Below, one piece after another: positions 1 through 6,926 of a stretch of 11,186 bases of DNA (positions are counted from its first letter, which is position 1; each line of letters begins with the position of its first letter). The notes beneath the pieces were generated by a model. The model saw only the letters and a list, made by a program, of their open reading frames with translations. It had not been told where the DNA came from and ran no database searches. The DNA comes from an uncultured Erysipelotrichaceae bacterium (GTDB lineage: Bacteria; Bacillota_I; Bacilli_A; RF39; UBA660). The DNA lies in assembly GCA_902766545.1 (NCBI GenBank), contig CACXEC010000063.1, positions 1 to 11,186 of the forward strand, given 5' to 3'. A program made the translations under genes and the position numbers.

Positions 1-13
1 AAGAGGTACTGAA

Positions 14-1924
14 ATGAATTTTAAAATTAAAAAAATATTTGTAGTAGTATTTTTATGTATTATTTTATTAAATATAAATAATGTTTTTGCTGCTACTATT
101 GATAATACACCGCCAAAATTAATATCTTTTAAAGTTAAAAGTAGCGAAGTTAAACCAGGCGAATACTTAGAACTAGAGATTAAAGCTGAAGACGATGTTT
201 CAGGTATAAAAAGTTGTTCAGTTGGATTATACGATAAAATAAAAGGCTATGCAGTTCATCGCTTTGATATTTTTGATTTAAATAATATTAAAATTCAAAT
301 GCCTGAAGACATAATTGGTGGCGAATATTTGATATCTGATGTAATGCTTCAAGACAATAATAATAACTTAATATCATATTATAATAATGCATTATATGAC
401 AATGAAGAAACACTATTTAGTTCATCATTTGATTTCAAAAACTCGGTGATTAAAATAGTTAGCAATACCAGTTATAGTGACGATAAAGAAGCACCTGTCG
501 TTTCAGATGTAACTATTAGTTCAAAAAAAATATTACTTGGTGAATCAATTACAGTTTGTGCAAAGGTATCAGATAATTCTAAAATAAAACATGTAACAGC
601 TTTTGTTGGAGAATCATTTAATTTAAATACTAATGAAATGAGTTATGAAAAAGAAAAAGAATTATATTGTACTACAATTAATCCTACAAAGGCGGGTACT
701 TTTAGTGTATCAAGCATATATGCAACGGATATATATGAAAATATTAATAGTTACATTTTACCTGAAAAATTAAATTATACTGTAGAGGGCCCAGCATCAG
801 ATGAAGAAGCACCAAAATTAATTTCTTTAAAAATGAATAAAACAGATGTTATAGCTCCAGAAATTATTAAAATATTCGTAGATGCAACTGATAATTCAGG
901 AGAAATATCCAAAGTTTTTGCAAGATTTATTTCTGAAGAATATTATGAAAAGAATCTTGCTAATAAATCATATTCAGACGGAGAATTAGCAGTAAATTTT
1001 AAATATGATAGTTTAACAGGCAAATATACGGGAACTATAGATGTAAACCAGTATTCAAAAAATGGAAAATATTATTTACAATATTTAATATTGACAGATA
1101 AAAGCCAAAATAGTATACAATATACTACTAGTCACTATCCCGATAATTTATCTGGTGGATATACAGGAGTATTAAAAGGAAAAGAAAAAATAGAAGATTA
1201 TTATTTTGAAGTTAAAAAAGAATTTGATAATGATGAAGTAACATCAACTACAAGTGAAAATCTTTTAGAAATAATAAATAGAGCTCAAGATAACGCAATT
1301 ATAATGATAAACGCTAAGAATAATTCTATTGTAAAATCTGAAGTATTTGAAGCTATAAAAAATACTAATAAAACAATCTATATTGAATCAAATGGTTATC
1401 AATGGGTATTTAATGGAAAAGATATTAAAAATCCAAAAACTATAGATACTCATGTATATACTGAGCTTTTAGCCGACAATAATATTGATAATCAAGATCA
1501 AGGATATGTTGCAATTGTTTTTGCAGAAAATGGTGTTTTACCAGGAAAAGCTACAATAAGAATTAAAGCAGATTATACATTTAGATTTATTGAAGGCTAT
1601 GAAAAATTAAAATTATATTTTTATAATTCTTCGGAGGATAAGTATAAACCATTAGGTGATTCTATTTCACTATCAAACGATGGATTTTATGAATTTGAAA
1701 TAGAACATAATAGTAGATACGTAATGACAGATAAAGACATTAAAGTAGAACTATTAACTAATGAAGAAACTGATAATAGTATTAATACTAATGTTACTGA
1801 TAATAATGAAAATAGGATTAATAAAGAAACAAATTCTACTAAGCAATATATAATTATTGGATCAGCATTAGTTATTGTCATTATAGGCTTTGTTTTAGTT
1901 ATTAAATCCAAAAACAAAAAATAA
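14..1924 (+). CDS. Secreted, membrane-anchored surface protein with three Ig-like repeats
   Basis: A 636-residue exported protein. Residues 1-26 look like a signal peptide: basic KIKK, a hydrophobic core, and likely cleavage after VFA. Three related modules follow, beginning near residues 30, 157 and 264. Each opens with an acidic-(P/A)P segment, then a short strand, a (K/T)xxVxPGE-like turn and an AxD(D/N)xSG-like segment, as in bacterial Ig-like or cadherin-like surface repeats. After about residue 395 comes a different region of mixed alpha/beta character and a beta-rich segment. Near residues 612-630 lies a hydrophobic helix followed by the basic tail KSKNKK. There is no LPxTG sorting motif before that helix, so the protein is probably held by the membrane, not by sortase. 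An AGAGGT ribosome site lies just upstream of the ATG. A role in adhesion or wall-associated binding is inferred; the ligand is unknown. The upstream context is cut off by the window edge. Confidence 0.85.
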   Translation: MNFKIKKIFVVVFLCIILLNINNVFAATIDNTPPKLISFKVKSSEVKPGEYLELEIKAEDDVSGIKSCSVGLYDKIKGYAVHRFDIFDLNNIKIQMPEDIIGGEYLISDVMLQDNNNNLISYYNNALYDNEETLFSSSFDFKNSVIKIVSNTSYSDDKEAPVVSDVTISSKKILLGESITVCAKVSDNSKIKHVTAFVGESFNLNTNEMSYEKEKELYCTTINPTKAGTFSVSSIYATDIYENINSYILPEKLNYTVEGPASDEEAPKLISLKMNKTDVIAPEIIKIFVDATDNSGEISKVFARFISEEYYEKNLANKSYSDGELAVNFKYDSLTGKYTGTIDVNQYSKNGKYYLQYLILTDKSQNSIQYTTSHYPDNLSGGYTGVLKGKEKIEDYYFEVKKEFDNDEVTSTTSENLLEIINRAQDNAIIMINAKNNSIVKSEVFEAIKNTNKTIYIESNGYQWVFNGKDIKNPKTIDTHVYTELLADNNIDNQDQGYVAIVFAENGVLPGKATIRIKADYTFRFIEGYEKLKLYFYNSSEDKYKPLGDSISLSNDGFYEFEIEHNSRYVMTDKDIKVELLTNEETDNSINTNVTDNNENRINKETNSTKQYIIIGSALVIVIIGFVLVIKSKNKK

Positions 1925-1943
1925 CCAAATGGTTATTTTTTTT
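1916..1943 (+). terminator. Intrinsic terminator of the surface-protein gene
   Basis: Hairpin AAATAACC / GGTTATTT with an AAAT loop, followed by an unbroken run of T to 1943. The stem contains the TAA stop codon of the surface-protein gene, so there is almost no 3' untranslated region. Confidence 0.8.
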
Positions 1944-1957
1944 ACTATATATATAAA

Positions 1958-1971
1958 TATAATCGTATAAT
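1958..1971 (+). promoter_or_regulatory. Tandem -10 boxes just before the small membrane-protein gene
   Basis: Two perfect TATAAT hexamers lie at 1958-1963 and 1966-1971. No good -35 box is visible upstream, where the preceding terminator's T run sits. Initiation from the downstream box would begin at or within a base or two of the ATG at 1977, which implies a leaderless mRNA. Confidence 0.45.
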
Positions 1972-1976
1972 AAAAT

Positions 1977-2357
1977 ATGAGTAAAGAATTAGAAAACAAA
2001 CTTAAAGAATTAGATATTGAAGATTTTATTTGGGTTATATATATAGGTATTATTTTTATGAGCTGGTATTCTAATTCCTTAGAAAGAAAATATTTTACCC
2101 AAAAAGATGAACTGGCTAAGAGAAAATATCGGGAAATAATGATATGTATTTTTATCATTCTTTTAATTGTATATTTATACTTTTTATATAGTGCATATCA
2201 AGATTTTAAAGAGTTAAAGCCAAATGATTCAGATAAGAAAAAAAGACTGGTATTTTTATCACTTTTAGGTTCTTTATTTATTGTAATAAGCGGAATAATA
2301 TTTTTATATATAGCGTTTAATGATGATGAATTAAATGTTGAACTAGCCTTTAACTAA
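1977..2357 (+). CDS. Small three-helix membrane protein, function unknown
   Basis: 126 residues, family not recognised. An amphipathic charged N-terminus is followed by hydrophobic segments near 16-35, 53-73 and 90-113. A charged loop (ERKYFTQKDELAKRKYRE) separates the first two and a lysine-rich loop the last two, and the tail is acidic. There is no Shine-Dalgarno sequence before the ATG, and a -10 box ends only 5 bases upstream, so translation may be leaderless. Internal ATGs also lack ribosome sites and would remove the first helix, so the first ATG is kept. The gene sits between a terminator and the promoter of the next unit and is probably transcribed alone. Confidence 0.7.
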   Translation: MSKELENKLKELDIEDFIWVIYIGIIFMSWYSNSLERKYFTQKDELAKRKYREIMICIFIILLIVYLYFLYSAYQDFKELKPNDSDKKKRLVFLSLLGSLFIVISGIIFLYIAFNDDELNVELAFN

Positions 2358-2368
2358 TATGATATAAT
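2338..2368 (+). promoter_or_regulatory. Promoter of the kinase-like/methyltransferase-like unit
   Basis: A perfect -10 box TATAAT at 2363-2368 is followed by GTAAA. The best -35 candidate is TTGAAC at 2338-2343 with a long 19-bp spacer, inside the end of the preceding gene. Initiation near 2375 would leave a leader of about 12 bases that starts at the GGAAGTG ribosome site. Confidence 0.5.
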
Positions 2369-2386
2369 GTAAATGGAAGTGATAAA

Positions 2387-3274
2387 ATGAAACTAAATGA
2401 AGAAATGAAAAATAAAGCGATTAGTAGCAGAAAAATATTTACCCCTTACGATGATAATCACATACTTTTATTAAAACCATTTACATGTAAAAATAATGAA
2501 ATTGACGATTATATATCAAGGATTAATGATTTAAAACAAAAAGGAATTAAAACAGCAGGAATTCTAGATTATGAAAGAATATATAGGATAGATACAGATT
2601 ATCCAACATGCGTGATTTTAGAAGAAAAAGCACCAGGTAGAAACATAAACCCATACAGTATGAATGTTTCACTAGAAAAAGCTGATATTAATTTTGAACA
2701 AATAAGTGCTGAGTATATTTATGCGTTGAAAGATTATATTAATGAAATAAACTTAAGAGCATCTGCAACACAAGAAGTATACGATAAATTTGTTGAAGAT
2801 TTTTTATATATTACAAGTGAAGGATTTCAAATTGATCCAAAACCATTGAATTTCTTTTTTGATCCTAAAGAAGGCTTTACTTTTATAGATATTAACGCAA
2901 ATGGTCCCACTGATTTAAGCTATTTACCAAGGTATATTTTAGGAGGAATATTAGGATATGGTTTACCATCTTTAAGAATAAACTGGGAAAGAAGATGTTA
3001 TATAACACCAAGTATGTATAATATAATAGAAACAGCAATGAAACAAATAATTGAAAAAGTATCAAATTCCTTAATAAAAAAAGGCTATTCTAAAGAGAAA
3101 ATAGAAAGTGATTCTTTAGAATGGCTAAATCAATTAAAACATTTTATTATGATTGGTGATATAGGAGATATTAGTGTCAAGCTATCAGAAGACTTTGCAT
3201 CCATTAAAACTAAAGAAGAAGAAAAATCTAAAGTTTCATCTAATAATGATAGTGATTGGACTATAGGATGGTAA
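2387..3274 (+). CDS. Atypical aminoglycoside-phosphotransferase/protein-kinase-fold protein
   Basis: 295 residues, cytosolic, no signal peptide or membrane segment. The core suggests the APH/choline-kinase-like fold. VILEEKAPGRNINP resembles the hinge segment that follows the N-lobe. D150-P-K-P-L-N155 keeps the D-x4-N spacing of the kinase catalytic loop, and D168 in TFIDIN matches the magnesium-binding DxD/DFG position. The usual histidine two residues before the catalytic aspartate (HxDxxxxN) is glutamine here. Lys30 in ILLLKPF is a possible ATP-contacting lysine. The C-terminus is helical with a charged, low-complexity tail. The ribosome site is GGAAGTG with a 5-base gap to the ATG. One base separates its stop from the next start, so the two products are probably made together. 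The fold is inferred from motifs only. The substrate is unknown, and antibiotic resistance should not be assumed. Confidence 0.6.
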   Translation: MKLNEEMKNKAISSRKIFTPYDDNHILLLKPFTCKNNEIDDYISRINDLKQKGIKTAGILDYERIYRIDTDYPTCVILEEKAPGRNINPYSMNVSLEKADINFEQISAEYIYALKDYINEINLRASATQEVYDKFVEDFLYITSEGFQIDPKPLNFFFDPKEGFTFIDINANGPTDLSYLPRYILGGILGYGLPSLRINWERRCYITPSMYNIIETAMKQIIEKVSNSLIKKGYSKEKIESDSLEWLNQLKHFIMIGDIGDISVKLSEDFASIKTKEEEKSKVSSNNDSDWTIGW

Positions 3275-3275
3275 T

Positions 3276-4037
3276 ATGTTTGATAATGATAGCAATTATT
3301 TAGATCAACACTTTTTAATAGATGATATAGTTATAAAAAAGTTTATTAATATATGTAATTTAAATAAAGATGATATTGTAGTAGAAATTGGACCAGGAAC
3401 AGGTACTTTAACTAAACTAATTGCATCAAAAGTTAAATCATTAACCGTAATTGAAAAAGATGAAAGACTAAAAGAATACTTAATTAGAATACCGAATATT
3501 AAAATTATTTATGGTAATGTATTAGATATAGAAATCCCTAAGTGTAATAAAATTATAACAGCTCTTCCTTATAGCATTATAGAACCCTTTATTTATAAGT
3601 TAACAAAAATTTACTTTAAAGAACTTTATATGATTATGGGATCAACTTATGTTAATAACGTAATAAATAAAAAAATAACAAATCTATCATTGCTTACTAA
3701 TACATATTTTAATGCCGAAAAATATTTTGATATTGAACCCAATTCATTTAATCCCGAACCAAAGACTATGTCATCTGTAATTAAACTAACAAAAAAAGAA
3801 AAATTTAATGAGTTAGATTTAATAATTAAAAGTATGTATGAACAAAGTGATAAAAAAATAAAAAATGCCTTAATGGAGTCTTTAATTAAAATTAAAAAAA
3901 TAACTAAAAAAGAAAGTAAAAGCATTATTAAATCTTTAAAACTTGATGACGAATTATTAAATCATAAATTTGAAGAAATATCTAATGAAGAATTAAAAAT
4001 ACTATACGAAAAATTAAGCTTATTATATAAAGAATAA
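3276..4037 (+). CDS. KsgA/Dim1-family rRNA adenine dimethyltransferase homologue with altered catalytic motif
   Basis: 253 residues with a Rossmann-type SAM-binding methyltransferase fold. The order of motifs is that of KsgA/Dim1/Erm: QHFLID near residue 11, VVEIGPGTGTLT (motif I, SAM binding), VIEKD (acidic residue for the SAM ribose), GNVLDI, then ALPYSI at 96-101. The FNPEPKTMSSVIKL segment is the usual end of the catalytic domain, and a lysine-rich helical C-terminal domain follows. QHFLID and the ALPYSIIEP segment look closer to archaeal-type Dim1 than to the QNFL/NLPY form of Bacillus KsgA. The catalytic (N)LPY asparagine is Ala96, so activity on rRNA is uncertain. KsgA dimethylates two adjacent adenines in helix 45 of 16S rRNA. 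Whether this is the genome's only KsgA or a divergent paralogue cannot be told here. The start follows a weak GGATGG site one base after the preceding stop. Confidence 0.75.
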   Translation: MFDNDSNYLDQHFLIDDIVIKKFINICNLNKDDIVVEIGPGTGTLTKLIASKVKSLTVIEKDERLKEYLIRIPNIKIIYGNVLDIEIPKCNKIITALPYSIIEPFIYKLTKIYFKELYMIMGSTYVNNVINKKITNLSLLTNTYFNAEKYFDIEPNSFNPEPKTMSSVIKLTKKEKFNELDLIIKSMYEQSDKKIKNALMESLIKIKKITKKESKSIIKSLKLDDELLNHKFEEISNEELKILYEKLSLLYKE

Positions 4038-4045
4038 GCTTTTTT
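4016..4045 (+). terminator. Intrinsic terminator after the methyltransferase-like gene
   Basis: Perfect 9-bp stem AAGCTTATT / AATAAGCTT around an 8-base loop, ending in a T run. The stop codon TAA lies inside the descending arm. Confidence 0.8.
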
Positions 4046-4052
4046 CTTTACA

Positions 4053-4087
4053 TTGATATTAAAAAATAATGAAATTTATTATATAAT
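4053..4087 (+). promoter_or_regulatory. Putative promoter of the murG operon
   Basis: A perfect TATAAT at 4082-4087 followed by GTAG. TTGATA at 4053-4058 matches the -35 consensus in five of six positions, but its 23-bp spacing is too long for a normal pair, and nothing better lies at 17 bp. Initiation near 4094 would put the AGAGGTGA ribosome site at the very 5' end of the mRNA. Confidence 0.45.
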
Positions 4088-4104
4088 GTAGTAGAGGTGA
4101 AATT

Positions 4105-5190
4105 ATGCGTGTAATCATAACTGCTGGAGGAACTGGTGGCCATATTTATCCGGCTTTAGCGATTCTTAATAAGATTAAAGAAAAAGAACCTGATAGTAAG
4201 TTTTTATATATTGGAACTCATAACCGTATGGAGAAAAGTATTGTTCCTGAAGCCGGATATGACTATGAAGCTATTGAAATATATGGCTTTAGTAAATCAA
4301 TGATAAAAAGAGACTTTAAAAATCTTGGATTAATTGTTAAAGCTTATAAAAAATGTTTAAAAATAATTAAAGAATTTAAACCTGATATTGTTATTGGTGT
4401 TGGGGGATATGTTACGTTTCCAGTAATATTAGCAGCTAATAAACTAGGTGTAAAAACTTTTATTCATGAGCAAAACAGTATTCCCGGTAAAAGCAATAAA
4501 TTTCTAGCTAAAAGAGTTGATATGATAGGTGTTAGCTTTGAAGATAGTAAAAAATATTTTGATTTAAATAAAACTTATTTAACAGGAAATCCTTGTGCGG
4601 AAAATGCTATTGATATTAAAGCAATACCTAAAACTAAATATGGTATGCATAGGGATAAGAAGAGTATACTAATTGTTCAAGGTAGTTTAGGCTCAAAAGT
4701 TATTAATGATAAAATGCTAGATTTTTTAAAAAATATTGGAAAAGAAGATTACGAAGTTTTATATGTTGCAGGTAAAGATTATTATGAAGAGTACTCTAAA
4801 AATAAATTTAGTAAAAATGTAGTAGTTGTTCCATATATAGATAATTTAAGTGCCTTAATTAAAGATATGGATTTAGTTATAACCAGAGCTGGAGCTAGTA
4901 TTACAAGTGAAATAATGGCTTTAGAAAAACCAAGTATATTTATACCAAGTCCTTATGTAGCAAATAACCACCAATACTTTAATGCCTTATCAATAAAAAA
5001 TGGTGGAGCTGGTGAGATGATTTTAGAAAAAGACCTAAATAAAGAAATATTAAAAGAAAAAATTAATGATATTTTAAATAATCCAGAAATATACAGTAAA
5101 ATGCAATATAATTTAAGACAAATGAGTATTAATAATAGTAGTACAATGATATATAATTTAATTAAAAATTTATTAAGAACAAAAGAATAG
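4105..5190 (+). CDS. murG: UDP-N-acetylglucosamine--lipid I N-acetylglucosaminyltransferase MurG
   Basis: 361 residues, the usual family length. MurG is a GT28-family GT-B glycosyltransferase at the inner face of the membrane. It adds GlcNAc from UDP-GlcNAc to lipid I to make lipid II, the last cytoplasmic step of peptidoglycan precursor synthesis. The N-domain carries the glycine-rich loop GGTGGHIYPALAI (Gly8-Ile20, with His13), GVGGYVTFP and HEQNSIPGKSNK from His121. The C-domain has the donor-binding segment RAGASITSEIMALEKP (Arg261, Glu269) and NNHQ at 287-290. All expected motifs are intact. An AGAGGTGA ribosome site lies 4 bases before the ATG. It is the first gene of a seven-gene run and is followed after 8 bases by divIB, the common murG-ftsQ/divIB order of the division and cell-wall cluster. 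Confidence 0.97.
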   Translation: MRVIITAGGTGGHIYPALAILNKIKEKEPDSKFLYIGTHNRMEKSIVPEAGYDYEAIEIYGFSKSMIKRDFKNLGLIVKAYKKCLKIIKEFKPDIVIGVGGYVTFPVILAANKLGVKTFIHEQNSIPGKSNKFLAKRVDMIGVSFEDSKKYFDLNKTYLTGNPCAENAIDIKAIPKTKYGMHRDKKSILIVQGSLGSKVINDKMLDFLKNIGKEDYEVLYVAGKDYYEEYSKNKFSKNVVVVPYIDNLSALIKDMDLVITRAGASITSEIMALEKPSIFIPSPYVANNHQYFNALSIKNGGAGEMILEKDLNKEILKEKINDILNNPEIYSKMQYNLRQMSINNSSTMIYNLIKNLLRTKE

Positions 5191-5198
5191 AGGATCGT

Positions 5199-5897
5199 AT
5201 GGCTACAAAAAAGATAAAGAAAAAGAAATTAAATATTAAGCGTTTATTAGTATTTATCTTAATACTTTATCTTTTAGTATGCGCTATTTTGTACATCGCT
5301 AAAAAACCACTAAGAAATATTATTATAACAGGTAATACTTTAGTATCAGATGCTGAGATAATTGAAAAAGCTGGTATAAAAAAATATCCAGCATATGTAT
5401 CTTTAAATATTGGTAAAATGAAAAAAAAGATTAAATCTTTAGACTTAATTAGTGATGTATCTGTTAAAAGAAATTTGTTATTTCAACTTAAAATTAATGT
5501 TAAAGAAGACAAAATAATATGTCTGGATGAAGTAAATAAAAAACTATTATTATCAAATAATACAAAAATCGAACAAAACTCAAGATACATTGGCTTTCCA
5601 ATCCTTATCAATTATACTCCAGATGATATTTTAAAGAGGTTCTTAAAAGGAATGGGAGAACTTGATTATGGTACTTTAAGTGGAATAAATGAAATAGAAT
5701 ATGCTCCATCATATAATGGAGCTAATGAATTAATGGATGAAGGAAGATTCTTACTTAAAATGAATGATGGAAATACTGTATATATTAATTTAAGCAAATT
5801 ATCGAGTTTAAAATATTATCAGAAAATATATGCCTCCCTAGGAGATAAAAAAGGTGTTATACATTTAGACAGTGGAGAATACATGGAGGTAAAATAA
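5199..5897 (+). CDS. divIB: Cell division protein DivIB/FtsQ
   Basis: 232 residues, a bitopic membrane protein of the divisome. The layout fits FtsQ/DivIB: a short, very basic cytoplasmic N-terminus, one transmembrane helix at about 16-34, and a POTRA domain at about 38-106. The POTRA domain starts LRNIIITGNTLVSDAEII and ends with the typical VSVKRNLLFQLKINVKED strands. A beta domain completes the external part. In the family this protein joins FtsL/DivIC and FtsB-like partners to regulate septal wall synthesis. The cytoplasmic and C-terminal parts are short compared with Bacillus DivIB. Its position directly after murG supports the call. An AGAGGA site overlaps the murG stop. The last base of its TAA is the first base of the queH ATG, so the two are probably translationally coupled. 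Confidence 0.9.
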   Translation: MATKKIKKKKLNIKRLLVFILILYLLVCAILYIAKKPLRNIIITGNTLVSDAEIIEKAGIKKYPAYVSLNIGKMKKKIKSLDLISDVSVKRNLLFQLKINVKEDKIICLDEVNKKLLLSNNTKIEQNSRYIGFPILINYTPDDILKRFLKGMGELDYGTLSGINEIEYAPSYNGANELMDEGRFLLKMNDGNTVYINLSKLSSLKYYQKIYASLGDKKGVIHLDSGEYMEVK

Positions 5898-6490
5898 TGA
5901 ATTATAATGAAGAAATGAAGAAAATTATAAATACATTTAATGGTAAAAAGAAGATTCTTCTTCATAGCTGCTGTGGACCTTGTTCATCAAGTGTTATTGA
6001 AAGATTACGAGAGTATTTTGACATAACTGTTCTTTATTATAATCCTAATATTGAACCATATGAAGAATACCTTAAAAGGAAAAATGAACAAATAAGATTA
6101 CTAAAAGAAGTAGAAATATCATACTTAGATATAGATTACTTAAATGATGAATATCACAATAAAATTAAAGGATATGAAAGTGAACCTGAAAATGGTGCTA
6201 GGTGCCCATTATGTTATGAACTTAGAATGGAAAAAACTGCATATTTAGCAAAAGAGAAGAAATTTGATTTTTTTGGAACTACTTTAACTGTTAGTCCCCA
6301 TAAACCAAGCAAGATAATTAATGAAATAGGTATTAAATTGGAACAAAAACATAATATTAGATTTTTACTTTCTGATTTTAAAAAAGAAGACGGATATAAA
6401 AGAAGCATTGAATTATCTAAAGAATATGAATTATATCGTCAAGATTACTGTGGATGCTTATATAGTAGGAGGAATAATAATGAAGAATAA
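5897..6490 (+). CDS. queH: Epoxyqueuosine reductase QueH
   Basis: 197 residues, cytosolic. QueH (DUF208 family) carries out the last step of queuosine synthesis in tRNA, reducing epoxyqueuosine to queuosine at the wobble base of GUN anticodons. It is unrelated to the cobalamin enzyme QueG. The diagnostic cysteines are present: HSCCGPC with Cys25, Cys26 and Cys29, RCPLCYELR with Cys103 and Cys106, and DYCGC with Cys185 and Cys187. They serve as iron-sulfur and metal ligands and redox cysteines in the family. GTTLTVSPHKP is another family signature. The ribosome site GGAGGT lies inside the end of divIB, 7 bases before the start. The last 11 bases overlap the pilin gene that follows. No other queuosine genes are in the window, so the source of the precursor is not known. 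Confidence 0.95.
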   Translation: MNYNEEMKKIINTFNGKKKILLHSCCGPCSSSVIERLREYFDITVLYYNPNIEPYEEYLKRKNEQIRLLKEVEISYLDIDYLNDEYHNKIKGYESEPENGARCPLCYELRMEKTAYLAKEKKFDFFGTTLTVSPHKPSKIINEIGIKLEQKHNIRFLLSDFKKEDGYKRSIELSKEYELYRQDYCGCLYSRRNNNEE

Positions 6491-6914
6491 AGGATTTACA
6501 TTAGTTGAATTATTAGCAGTAGTGGTAGTACTTGCAATTATTATGATTATTGCCGTACCTAATGTTATGAAAACGCTAAATGCATCAAAAACAGGTTTAA
6601 GTAACTTTGAAAAGAAAAATATTGAAGACGCTGCTGAAAGATTAATTACTGAAGTAATTAATTGTGAGATTAGTAATAATACTATTAGTGTATTACAGCA
6701 GTATGATATCACTATAGTGAAAGGTAACACCTGTAAAGTTAATCAAAAAAAAGTAATTGGAAAAACAATTAATAATATTACCGTAAAATCATTAAGAGAT
6801 AATAAATATATTGATGATGTAAAGTCTAGATGCAATGGTAAGATAAAGATTACTGTTGATGCAAATAATTATAAAGTAACAGTTGATACATCTAATGTAG
6901 TTTGTGAAGGTTAG
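6480..6914 (+). CDS. Type IV prepilin-like protein (class III signal peptide)
   Basis: 144 residues from the ATG at 6480, which has a perfect AGGAGG site 7 bases upstream. A longer reading back to 6408 has no ribosome site and would bury the signal. MKNKG|FTLVELLAVVVVLAI is a textbook type III signal. Prepilin peptidase would cut after Gly5, leaving N-methylated Phe with Glu5 of the mature chain, and the next 20 or so residues form the hydrophobic pilin helix. The globular part has four cysteines (62, 85, 118, 142), which could form two disulfides outside the cell. It belongs to the ComGC/PilA-like superfamily, but no other pilus or competence gene is nearby. Assembly would need a prepilin peptidase, ATPase and platform protein encoded elsewhere. 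It overlaps queH by 11 bases and precedes ftsY by 12. Major pilin, minor pilin or pseudopilin cannot be told apart from sequence alone. Confidence 0.9.
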   Translation: MKNKGFTLVELLAVVVVLAIIMIIAVPNVMKTLNASKTGLSNFEKKNIEDAAERLITEVINCEISNNTISVLQQYDITIVKGNTCKVNQKKVIGKTINNITVKSLRDNKYIDDVKSRCNGKIKITVDANNYKVTVDTSNVVCEG

Positions 6915-6926
6915 GAGGACTTATTA

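Noticed and set aside
1687..1917. Antisense reading frames inside real genes, such as the one opposite the end of the surface-protein gene
   Set aside because: They lie opposite well-supported genes, lack ribosome sites and motifs, and their hydrophobic character follows from the complementary strand of AT-rich coding DNA.
1833..1924. LPxTG-type sortase signal in the surface protein
   Set aside because: The residues before the C-terminal helix (NKETNSTKQY) contain no LPxTG or NPxTN-like motif.
6198..6206. Possible reassignment of AGG to methionine, reported in one uncultivated Bacilli clade
   Set aside because: AGG encodes the arginine directly before the QueH cysteine pair, a position expected to be arginine in the family, so the standard meaning fits.
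6408..6479. A 24-residue N-terminal extension of the pilin reading frame
   Set aside because: It lies inside queH, has no ribosome site, and would place the prepilin cleavage motif internally. The ATG at 6480 has a perfect AGGAGG 7 bases upstream.
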